From contig JARWMV010000020.1 in NCBI GenBank assembly GCA_030998015.1, positions 62,001 through 126,000 on the forward strand: DNA of 64,000 bases, given 5' to 3'. A program made the translations under genes and the position numbers. The DNA comes from Ceratorhiza oryzae-sativae (lineage: Eukaryota; Basidiomycota; Agaricomycetes; Cantharellales; Ceratobasidiaceae). Below the pieces are notes generated by a model. The model was not told where the DNA came from, made no database searches, and worked only from the letters and a program-made list of their open reading frames with translations. This document shows positions 1 to 9,900 of this stretch, piece after piece. Positions within the stretch are counted from its first letter, which is position 1. The number at the start of each line of letters is the position of its first letter.

Positions 1-127
1 AGTTATGTTCAGACATGTCAAGGGAGAACAGAATGGCTAAGGTAAAAATTGGTGTATTTGCAAATACTTGCACAAAACTGACTTGTTCATCTTGCAGATC
101 CATGACTTGTGTGCTCTCTAATATATT

Positions 128-487
128 CTATTCTTCTCTTTCTGCTGTGCTTGTAAGATCAAATTCTAAATCACTTGCAGCCAATTCCAACATTGCCCAC
201 ATACAACCAACCTTTTTCAGCTCCCCAAATCCTGTAATGTGCTGAGGTGGATTCAAACACAACAACCCCATTGGCAAATCCTCAACCCACCCAATCAAAC
301 TGCTTTTGGTGTACAACCCCATTTTCAACCATTGACAAGTTGACTGTAATGGACTGGTCTGTGGCTGCTGTTCCCTTTTGTCCCAAGGCAATTTTGAGCT
401 CCCTGATGAACCCTCACTGCCCATTGAGTTGGGACATCCAGACATGGTGGCTTTGTCCATTCTCAAGCTGCACTTGGTGAGCTCCAC
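128..487 (-). pseudogene. Unrecognised coding remnant, probably transposon-derived
   Basis: An open frame of 119 codons runs on the minus strand and, past its TGA stop at 128-130, continues in the same frame to about position 1 with protein-like composition. I recognise no domain. The surroundings (MITE at 1128, Copia LTR at 2705) make a retroelement gag-type remnant the most likely source, but this is inference. It could also be a fragment of a host gene cut by the window edge. Confidence 0.25.
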
Positions 488-1127
488 TTCATCATGACAG
501 TCTTGACTGGCTTTTCTTTTTGCCTACAACATATTGCATCCTACTGCAGGTAAATTAAATCATTTAAACCCTGACTTGTAGATTGCTGATGCTTGGATTT
601 CCACTCCAGCTCCTTGCTGTGGCTGAACTGGCATGCTGACGCTCTACCCTGCACATCGACCATAGACGATCACCAGCTACTGTTTGGTCCCCCTGTCTTG
701 TTCTGTCAGCAGACTTGTCCAGGCCAACAAATACCCCAATCAAATTCTCAACCCAGTATGGTGAGTGCCTGATGTCAATGGTGACCTGACATAGACTAAT
801 ATTTCATATATCTGATTTTTGCTTGACAGTTCTGTTGTTGGTACAAGCATCAGGTGCTTTGTGACCCCATTATGCACTGTCTTATCATTGTATGCCCCCC
901 TACATTCCCCAAGTATGCACCAATCTTATTGTCTTGATTATGTATATAAGGCATGTGTTTTGCTACTGAATACATTGCTCTTGTGTTGACTTTCAACAAG
1001 TTCTGCCAATTTTTGCTCATCGCCCATTTAACTCCACTCCACCATTACTCATCATGACCAGCAAGAATTCAAATTTGCTGGTTTTAGGTTGGAATGGCGT
1101 CTCTTGCATAACATTGCTTGATGCCCA
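488..1127. other. Non-coding stretch with a TATA-like box
   Basis: No convincing ORF is seen. A TATA-like 'tgtatataagg' lies near 941-951 and is followed by a pyrimidine-rich stretch, as in many LTR promoters, but I could find no second copy or terminal repeat in the window to prove an LTR. Confidence 0.3.
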
Positions 1128-1313
1128 CTCGGCCAATCCCCGAAAATCTAGTTAGCACGTGATAATGCCCCGCTGTCTAAGTATGTTTCTGAGCACTAAC
1201 CAGAGGCTGATAGCACCGGTAGCCGTGCTACTTCGGATCTAGCAAGTGCTGAGAAGCATACTTAGACCTGTGGAGCTAGTATATGCTAGCTAAATTTTCG
1301 GGGTTTGGCTGAG
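1128..1313. mobile_element. Hairpin MITE with about 30-bp terminal inverted repeats
   Basis: The left end (1128-1157) and right end (1284-1313) are imperfect inverted repeats sharing the core CCCCGAAAAT-TAG-TAGCA. Inside them a second inverted pair (GTCTAAGTATG... against ...CATACTTAGAC) and a central TAGCACCGGTAGCCGTGCTA palindrome continue the symmetry, so nearly the whole 186 bp can fold on itself. It has no coding capacity. The unit at 6083-6240 shares the central gatagcacc...gctact core, suggesting one family. Confidence 0.65.
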
Positions 1314-1804
1314 CAGTTGTAGACCCTAAATCCACACCACATCAATTGTCACTCCATCTCACAGTATGAACCTCATCCATGACATGCACTCTGACAGCAC
1401 CCTCAAGCATATGCACCTGCTATTTTCCCGTGCTCATCTTCACCTGCTCCAGTTGTCTGTGTAAGATTTGTGTCAGACCCTGAAGGCATAAGCACCAATT
1501 GACTGCCTCACACTCATCCACTTTCGGCCACGACCACCCCAACTTAAACTGGTATTGTTTGCCTCCTAGATCCTGCTCTTGCTGCCCTTTTCTCTCCTCC
1601 TAGACCCTAGATGCCACTGACCAAAGCCACGGACAACGATATTTCGATTAGGACACCCATGGTTGACTTAGACAATTCAATGCTCACTGGAGTATTGATT
1701 GGATCAGTATCATTCAAGATATTTAAACCCCCCTCTCTACGCCCTAACTTCCTCATCCCCAGCGATTCTAGTGCCTCATTCCCCCACATTGTCCTTTCTT
1801 TCAT
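1314..1804. other. Intergenic/upstream region
   Basis: Only short overlapping ORFs on both strands (around 1607-1808) are present and neither resembles a known family. The stretch is C/T-rich on the plus strand and probably serves as the upstream region of the spliced gene that begins at 1805. Confidence 0.35.
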
Positions 1805-3174
1805 ATGACTTCAAGTTGTCTCCAATCCCTCCGTGATCTCATCGCTCAGGACGCAGCTGCTGCCGATGTCAAACTACCTGCTGCCTCACCCGAACCAACA
1901 ACTGAAAAGGTACGTTTGTCAATATGTTAACTCTTTCCTCAGGGTCTAACATCATACGTGTTACTCAGGGCACTCGCTGTGGCAAAGCACCCCTTGACAC
2001 CCCCTCCGCCCGGCGAGGAATTATCTTCGCTTATCGTCAAGGGGCCTTGGTCTCGGAAGCCCACTTCAAAAATCAGCCAATACAGTGAGTTCCTGGATAT
2101 TTCATGCATCAGCAAGTACTAACAAGTTTGTATTCTACGGACGACAAGTGTGCCAAGTCCCAGTCTTGCTCAGCCACATGCGAATACAACAAGGGCCAAC
2201 AAGCAGCCCAGCAAGCTGCCGAGTCCGCCGCCAAGCTCACCAACGCCAACAGGCAAGGCTACAGGAACTCCAACCGCGTTTGTCGTTCCCCCCAGCCCAG
2301 CACTCAAAACACCAAGTCAACTGCTAAGGCTTGCAGTCGCAACCCCACGACGAAAACTGGTGATGGAGGTGGTCCTTCCAAGACCAAGAAGCGCCGCCCA
2401 CCCCCTGGACCCAAGGGCCAAGTCCAGGTCCACAATGTCCCAGAGGAGGAAGCAGAGGAACTCAGCCGCATGCAACAAGACCTCCACGACATCCCTCACT
2501 CCCCAACTCCCGGCTCTTCCGACAACAGCAAGGACAAAGGTGAAGGCTGGACTGCAGACCGTTGCGCCTCGGCGCACAGCGAGGCTCCAAAAGGGATGGT
2601 CAGATTACGCCTTGTGAGTCTGGCACTATTCATTTAACCCATACCGTCGGCTAATCAGCGATTTAGCGATTACTGCGGTGCTTCGTTCGCCGACGAGACA
2701 AGGGTGTTGAATTTACAATCATATGCGTGTATGTATGCGCATATTTGTTTCTGTTTCGTATCCCCCCTCCCTGATATCATGTGCGAGTTCGCGGGAATCC
2801 CCTTTCTTCTTCCTTAGTTCTCTACCTTCGTAGTTGAGCTAAGTACGATTTGTATCTTAGCCACGAGAAACCTCTCTGCGTGAGAAAGGGACCGCGAAGA
2901 AGCGGTATTCCTGTCGGAGTTCCGCCCAGACACCCCGCCGCCCGAAGCCCCGTCCGAGTCGTCGCGCACGGGTAGCCTCCATGCGCTTGCACCAGAGAGC
3001 AGTCGGATGTTTCCTGAGGACGGCGAAGAGCGTATGTACTCCCCCGTCCACGGATCACCAATCGAACGCACCCAGTCGCCTAATCCCTTCATCGGATACC
3101 TTGGTGCCGACACCCCGAGGGATGATGAGTCCTGCTCTCCTTCGCCCGACCCTGAGTACAACGAGCACGGCTAG
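1805..3174 (+). pseudogene. Spliced gene of unknown function, interrupted by a solo LTR
   Basis: A plausible exon 1 (1805-1909, ends at GTACGT) joins an exon from 1969 to 2084 (ends at GTGAGT), then a long exon ending about 2615 at GTGAGT, then a last exon from about 2664 to the TAG at 3172-3174. The exact acceptor of the third exon is uncertain because several frames are open there. The product is rich in Lys, Pro, Ser and Glu with a KKRRPPPGPK stretch and no recognised domain, so it is probably disordered and perhaps nuclear. The last exon is split at 2700-2890 by a Copia solo LTR. Removing the LTR plus one copy of AAGGG restores an open frame across the junction (DETR then DREEAVF), which shows the exon was coding before the insertion. 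Function unknown. Confidence 0.45.
2705..2885 (+). mobile_element. Solo Copia LTR (181 bp), target duplication AAGGG
   Basis: The sequence from TGTTGAATTTACAATCATATG to the terminal GCGTGAGA matches the Copia LTRs at 32636-32927 and 48888-49179. It is flanked by perfect 5-bp repeats AAGGG (2700-2704 and 2886-2890). It is 111 bp shorter than the 292-bp copies because it has only one copy of a direct repeat (agttctctaccttcgtag...) that they carry twice. Confidence 0.9.
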
Positions 3175-3285
3175 CAAACCGCTCACTCAAAGGGCAAAGG
3201 CCGAGCCGATTAACTCCGGGTCCCTCAACCTCTGCGTTCTCAATTTGTCAATATTGCTGTATATCCCATTTTCCTCATATTAAAT

Positions 3286-3385
3286 TCCACGCTGCCCGTC
3301 CTTGTACGTGCACAGGTGACTACGCTGCCCGTTTGTGTACGTGTGCAGGTGGTCACGCTGCCCGTCTTTATAACTCGTGCAGGTG
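3286..3385. repeat. Three degenerate tandem units of about 35-40 bp
   Basis: The core 'acgctgcccgt' recurs at about 3290, 3325 and 3356, each followed by a short stretch ending in gcaggtg. The units are too degenerate and few to be more than a small minisatellite. Confidence 0.45.
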
Positions 3386-4392
3386 GATCTTTTCTTGGAC
3401 TTGAACTTTGAATTTGAACTCGAACTTGATGTATACACGCGCTGCTGAAAGGCCCGAATTGAAATTGAACTATGTACATTTACCCGCCTCGAGCACGCCT
3501 GGATTGCGTCCGATTGGCTTTATTTGGCCTTGCGCGCATCCGACTTCGAGTGCCCGACGTCTCTCCTCTTCAACACAACTCGACGCTAGGCGTTGAGTTT
3601 TGTTTTCGGCTTTTGATTCTGGGCTCGCAACTGTCGACCTTCGACTTCAAAGTTCCGATTCCGACTTTCTTTTTGGCATTGGGCATTTTGGGTATGTGTT
3701 CAACCCGTATCTATTATCTCCAATACTGATATCCTTTCTTCGACATTCAGCTTAGATCTTCGGCGTCTAGCTCTTTTCTTTTCAATACTTGCCCCACCTC
3801 TACTATGATCGATACCGTTTGACTCACGGCTTTGTCGTGTCCTTTTTTTTTATCTACGAACGCGACCATTCAACGCTTGACTTTCGAGGTTCGACATTCG
3901 ACATTCGACGCTTGACATTCGACGCTCAACCTCCGACTTTCGATATTCGATATTCGGAATACGGCATCCGACGTCCAATCATCAACGTTTGACATTTGTT
4001 CTCATCTCTTGAGTGATCTGTTCGATGCTCAAGCTTGCATAGGCGTTTGGCATTTGCCTGTATAACACCTCAATACTAATTCATTTTGTTCGAATGCTCT
4101 ACTCTCGGACTCGATTTTGGCTACAACTGTTTGCTCCTAGTTCGATCTTGGCTACCCGTTGCCAAGATGTCGCTCTTGACTCTTCGCTCTCAAGCCCAGT
4201 TCGTTTTTCCACGGCGTTTCGACTGCTTGGCAAACATTGGTAAAAGTGCTATCGTTTGCCTCGTTTTTCCTCCTCCTGTGATTGTGTACATACGGTTTTC
4301 TTGGTTGATGAATGTATGCGCGGCTAATGTGCTGTAGATAGAATAGATAATACGGATACCATTCTAACGCAGAGAGAAACGTAGTATATATA
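3386..4392. repeat. Non-coding region with a degenerate TTCGACA-type repeat
   Basis: Between about 3870 and 3965 the plus strand reads repeated 'ttcgacattcgac' variants (cgacattcgacgcttgacattcg). Similar 'ttcgactt' words recur at about 3640-3670. The rest (3386-4392) is T/C-rich, with only short ORFs that look like chance. Confidence 0.4.
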
Positions 4393-5838
4393 CAGTGGGC
4401 CACAAATCAAATGGGACATGTGACCATCTGACAGAGAATCATCTGTAAAAGATGAAGGATAGGCAATATCAGACACATGTATTAGTAGAATATATAGCTA
4501 TATGCCATATGATTTCCCTGGCAAATTTTCAGGACAACAGCATGACTCTATGGCAAGATAATTTTTGGAGAAATTTTTGGCTGTCCCATTTGATTTGACA
4601 ATTTGTACCTGCATGCTCATGCTGGGTAAAAACAGGCTAGCCTGCTCATTTCCTGGTCAATTTATCTAAAAAGAAATATGCCAGGCATCTTTTAAACACC
4701 GTAAGAGTATGTTTTCAGAGTTTCAGCAAGTTGGGATGCACTATTAGAAAGTTATAGGCTGTTGAAGATGCTAGGTTTGCATGCTCTCCCACCCCTTGTT
4801 TCACACTGATTTAGGCAGTTCATCTAATACAAATGACATTAAGACATTCAATGATCATTTATAAGCTCTAAATGCATGAATGAAACCAGCTAAGAGGCAC
4901 ATACAGGAGTGGAAGTAGCTGGGATACATTTTCATGCATACACCCAATGGAATAAACCAGTCATGCTGAGGGCAGGAGTTCAGCTGGAAGTCTAAAAGCT
5001 ACATGGATTATAGTACCCCTGGGCAGGAATCTTTGATCTAAGTTTCAAGGGGACAGGGTAAAGACAAGGAAAGTTACAGACCATGCAGTACAAAAATTGG
5101 ACTTTTTGATCAGATTTACTATGAGATTGGAGACAATTTGCACTGCATGGTCTGTAACTTTCCTTGTCTTTACCCTGTCCCCTTGAAACTTAGATCAAAG
5201 ATTCCTGCCCAGGGGTACTATAATCCATGTAGCTTTTAGACTTCCAGCTGAACTCCTGCCCTCAGCATGACTGGTTTATTCCATTGGGTGTATGCATGGA
5301 AATGTATCCCAGCTACTTCCACTCCTGTATGTGCCTCTTAGCTGGTTTCATTCATGCATTTAGAGCTTATAAATGATCATTGAATGTCTTAATGTCATTT
5401 GTATTAGATGAACTGCCTAAATCAGTGTGAAACAAGGGGTGGGAGAGCATGCAAACCTAGCATCTTCAACAGCCTATAACTTTCTAATAGTGCATCCCAA
5501 CTTGCTGAAACTCTGAAAACATACTCTTACGGTGTTTAAAAGATGCCTGGCATATTTCTTTTTAGATAAATTGACCAGGAAATGAGCAGGCTAGCCTGTT
5601 TTTACCCAGCATGAGCATGCAGGTACAAATTGTCAAATCAAATGGGACAGCCAAAAATTTCTCCAAAAATTATCTTGCCATAGAGTCATGCTGTTGTCCT
5701 GAAAATTTGCCAGGGAAATCATATGGCATATAGCTATATATTCTACTAATACATGTGTCTGATATTGCCTATCCTTCATCTTTTACAGATGATTCTCTGT
5801 CAGATGGTCACATGTCCCATTTGATTTGTGGTCCACTG
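4393..5838. mobile_element. 1,446-bp foldback element, two 697-bp near-identical inverted arms
   Basis: The left arm (4393-5089) and right arm (5142-5838) are reverse complements of equal length with only a few mismatches seen by eye (one in the terminal repeat, one near 4933). They flank a 52-bp spacer. The ends read CAGTGGGCCACAAATC and its complement and are bordered by TA on both sides (4391-4392, 5839-5840), the target site of Tc1/mariner elements. The word 'gtcccatttgatttg' appears again inverted inside each arm near 4576-4595 and 5636-5655, so a smaller inverted-repeat element may sit at each outer end. No transposase is encoded. A transcript through it would form a ~700-bp hairpin. 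Confidence 0.9.
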
Positions 5839-6082
5839 TACAGCCAATAGGCGCTGTTCGCTCATTGCGTGTAATACAATAAAAGCAATGCATGTATGCA
5901 TTGCATCGTACAATACACAGTTGTGAAATGCACGAAGTGCATTTCATTACTCATCGTCATATCGTATGCACAAACAACATTGGTTAAAATACATTGATAG
6001 CCTATTATATGCGTGCCGAAAAGAGCCCCTTGTGTGATAACTTTGTTTCTTTTACCTTCCCGGCCACTAAGGGGGGGAGGTC
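5839..6082. other. Short non-coding spacer
   Basis: A small ORF on the minus strand (5862-6107) has no recognisable content. Several short direct and inverted words (aatgcatgtatgcattgca) are present. Nothing else is supported. Confidence 0.3.
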
Positions 6083-6240
6083 GCATTAACGAGCCTCTAA
6101 CTAGCACTCAGTAGCACACATGTTGTGCTCGCGAGCACTCGATAGCACCAATACCACGCTACTGTGTGCTATATATGGGGGGGGTTAGCTACCAAGCTTC
6201 CGTGCTAACCCGATCTCACAAGCGCTAGTTAGCTTGTCGG
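6083..6240. mobile_element. Hairpin unit related to the MITE at 1128
   Basis: 'ctaactagcac' near 6096 is mirrored by 'gcgctagttag' near 6222, and the interior has the same gatagcacc...gctact palindromic core as the 1128-1313 element. The match is weaker and no clean target duplication was found, so limits are approximate. Confidence 0.4.
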
Positions 6241-6828
6241 CTTTTCGCCGAGAGTTACAAAATGCACGATGGCGCTCCTCCTCAGGAGTTGCACAGGAAT
6301 GCCGTGTGTTTAATGGCCAGATTTGCACTTTACCCTTTATGGAACAATGAGCGACGTGTGGTAGCGCGCACGTAGCAGCCATAAAGGCATTGGCAAAAGG
6401 GAGAATTTTCACAAACACGCCATACCTGGAGGACTTAACATAGATCCGGCTCAGTGGTAATAAACGAGTGACTCAATGAGGTACGTTGCATCTAGGAGCG
6501 ACATGGGAGAGACAATAACATGCCTCACAGTGCCAGGGCTACTCTGAAGCAGCCACAGAGTTCCGGTAAAGTAAAAATGTGACACGAGAAAGAGTGGGGT
6601 CGCTTATCGTAGACACCAGGCACCTACATCCAGAAGGGTGTATGGAGAGAAGAGGCTGTTGGATGTACTGTTGTATCCACCAATTTCCCCAGTACAACGT
6701 CAGCGGCATTAAGGCTTGCCGATATGCCAGATGAAAGGAGTGGCACGAAATTGAGCTGGTGCGTACAAGTTGACAGGGTACCCGAGAAGATGAGTTTCAC
6801 CTGACCAAAACGACGATTTCATTGTAAA
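6241..6828. other. Upstream region of the TPR-CHAT gene
   Basis: No independent gene is supported. Coding-like codons in frame with the TPR-CHAT gene extend upstream of its first ATG to about 6829, where 'aaatag' could be a splice acceptor, so one or more 5' exons of that gene may lie here (an ATG occurs at about 6641). Confidence 0.35.
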
Positions 6829-6901
6829 TAGTCGAGGGTCGAACTGCAAACGAAGAGGCGACCTGGAACAGCTGGAACTATACATCGAATACCTACGTCA
6901 A

Positions 6902-9900
6902 ATGCTGTCTGGGGCTAAGCATGAATCTGTGGTAAAGGCCTGCGAAGGATGTGAGCTGAAGCCGGACTGCAATGGGATAAAATTTACCTCTCTGAGGGAT
7001 TTAACAAAGCCATCGCTGTCCCACTTCATGCAACAGGTCAACTTAATGGACCTACAAGCCGTGATAGAACAGGACAACCGAACGATGATTCTCACTCCGG
7101 AGGATCACCCAGACAAACCTGCTCACCTGAACAATCTCGGAAACTCATGGCTGTGTCGATTCCAGTGTCTAGGAGAGCTTGGTGATATCGACAGAGCAAT
7201 CCAGTGCCAGTCACAAGCAGTCGGTCTCACTCCAGATGGTCACCCAGACAAACCTGGTGGCCTGAACAATCTCGGAATCTCATGGCGGTGTCGATTCCAG
7301 CGTCTAGGAGAGCTTGGTGATATCGACAGAGCAATCCAGTGCCAAGCACAAGCAGTCGGTCTCACTCCAGATGGTCACCCAGACAAACCTGGTCGCCTGA
7401 ACAATCTCGGAAACTCATGGCGGTGTCGATTCCAGTGTCTAGGAGAGCTTGGTGATATCAACAGAGCAATCCAGTGCCAAGCACAAGCATTCGGTCTCAC
7501 TCCAGATGGTCACCCAGACAAACCTGCTTGCCTGAACAATCTCGGAAACTCATGGCTGTGTCGATTCCAGCGTCTAGGAGAGCTTGGTGATATCTACAGA
7601 GCAATCCAGTGCCAAGCACAAGCGATCGATCTCACTCCAGATGATCACCCAGACAAACCTGGTGGCCTGAACAATCTCGGAATCTCATGGCAGCATCGAT
7701 TCCAGCGTCTAGGAGAGCTTGGTGATATCGACAGAGCAATCCAGTGCCAAGCACAAGCAGTCAGTCTCACTCCAGATGGTCACCCAGACAAACCTGGTGG
7801 CCTGAACAATCTCGGAATCTCATGGCAGCGTCGATTCCAGCGTCTAGGAGAGCTTGGTGATATCGACAGAGCAATCCAGTGCCAAGCACAAGCAGTCAGT
7901 CTCACTCCAGATGGTCACCCAGACAAACCTGGTGGCCTGAACAATCTCGGAATCTCATGGCTGTGTCGATTCCAGCGTCTAGGAGAGCTTGGTGATATCT
8001 ACAGAGCAATCCAGTGCCAAGCACAAGCGATCGATCTCACTCCAGATGATCACCCAGACAAACCTGGTGGCCTGAACAATCTCGGAATCTCATGGCAGCG
8101 TCGATTCCAGCGTCTAGGAGAGCTTGGTGATATCGACAGAGCAATCCAGTGCCAAGCACAAGCAGTCGGTCTCACTCCAGATGGTCACCCAGACAAACCT
8201 GGTCGCCTGAACAATCTCGGAAACTCATGGCTGTGTCGATTCCAGCGTCTAGGAGAGCTTGGTGATATCGACAGAGCAATCCAGTGCCAAGCACAAGCAT
8301 TCGGTCTCACTCCAGATGGTCACCCAGACAAACCTGGTGGCCTGAACAATCTCGGAAACTCATGGCTGTGTCGATTCCAGCGTCTAGGAGAGCTTGGTGA
8401 TATCTACAGAGCAATCCAGTGCCAAGCACAAGGGATCGATCTCACTCCAGATGATCACCCAGACAAACCTGGTGGCCTGAACAATCTCGGAATCTCATGG
8501 CAGTGTCGATTCCAGCGTCTAGGAGAGCTTGGTGATATCGACAGAGCAATCCAGTGCCAAGCACAAGCAGTCGGTCTCACTCCAGATGCTCACCCAGACA
8601 AACCTGGTCGCCTGAACAATCTCGGAATCTCATGGCTGTGTCGATTCCAGCGTCTAGGAGAGCTTGGTGATATCGACAGAGCAATCCAGTGCCTAGCACA
8701 AGCATTCGGTCTCACTCCAGATGGTCACCCAGACAAACCTGGTGGCCTGAACAATCTTGGAATCTCATGGCGGTGTCGATTCCAGCGTCTAGGAGAGCTT
8801 GGTGATATCGACAGAGCAATCCAGTGCCAAGCACAAGCAGTCAGTCTCACTCCAGATGGTCACCCAGACAAACCTGGTGGCCTGAACAATCTCGGAATCT
8901 CATGGCGGTGTCGATTCCAGCGTCTAGGAGAGCTTGGTGATATCGACAGAGCAATCCAGTTCCAATCACAAGCAGTCGGTCTCACTCCAGATGCTCACCC
9001 AGACAAACCTGGTCGCCTGAACAATCTCGGAATCTCATGGCTGTGTCGATTCCAGCGTCTAGGAGAGCTTGGTGATATCGACAGAGCAATCCAGTGCCTA
9101 GCACAAGCGGTCGATCTCACTCCAGATGGTCACCCAGACAAACCTGGTGGCCTGAACAATCTCGGAAACTCATGGCGGTGTCGATTCCAGCGTCTAGGAG
9201 AGCTTGGTGATATCGACAGAGCAATCCAGTGCCAAGCACAAGCAGTCGGTCTCACTCCAGATGCTCACCCAGAAAAACCTGGTGGCTTGAACAATCTCGG
9301 AAACTCATGGCTGTGTCGATTCCAGCGTCTAGGAGAGCTTGGTGATATCGACAGAGCAATCCAGTGCCAAGCACAAGCAGTCGGTCTCACTCCAGATGGT
9401 CACCCAGACAAACCTGGTGGCCTGAACAATCTCGGAAACTCATGGCTGTGTCGATTCCAGCGTCTAGGAGAGCTTGGTGATATCGACAGAGCAATCCAGT
9501 TCCAATCACAAGCAGTCGGTCTCACTCCAGATGGTCACCCAGACAAACCTGGTCGCCTGAACAATCTCGGAATCTCATGGCTGTGTCGATTCCAGCGTCT
9601 AGGAGAGCTTGGTGATATCGACAGAGCAATCCAGTGCCAAGCACAAGCATTCGGTCTCACTCCAGATGGTCACCCAGACAAACCTGGTGGCCTGAACAAT
9701 CTCGGAATCTCATGGCAGTGTCGATTCCAGCGTCTAGGAGAGCTTGGTGATATCGACAGAGCAATCCAGTGCCAAGCACAAGCATTCGGTCTCACTCCAG
9801 ATGGTCACCCAGACAAACCTGGTGGCCTGAACAATCTTGGAAACTCATGGCTGTGTCGATTCCAGCGTCTAGGAGAGCTTGGTGATATCGACAGAGCAAT

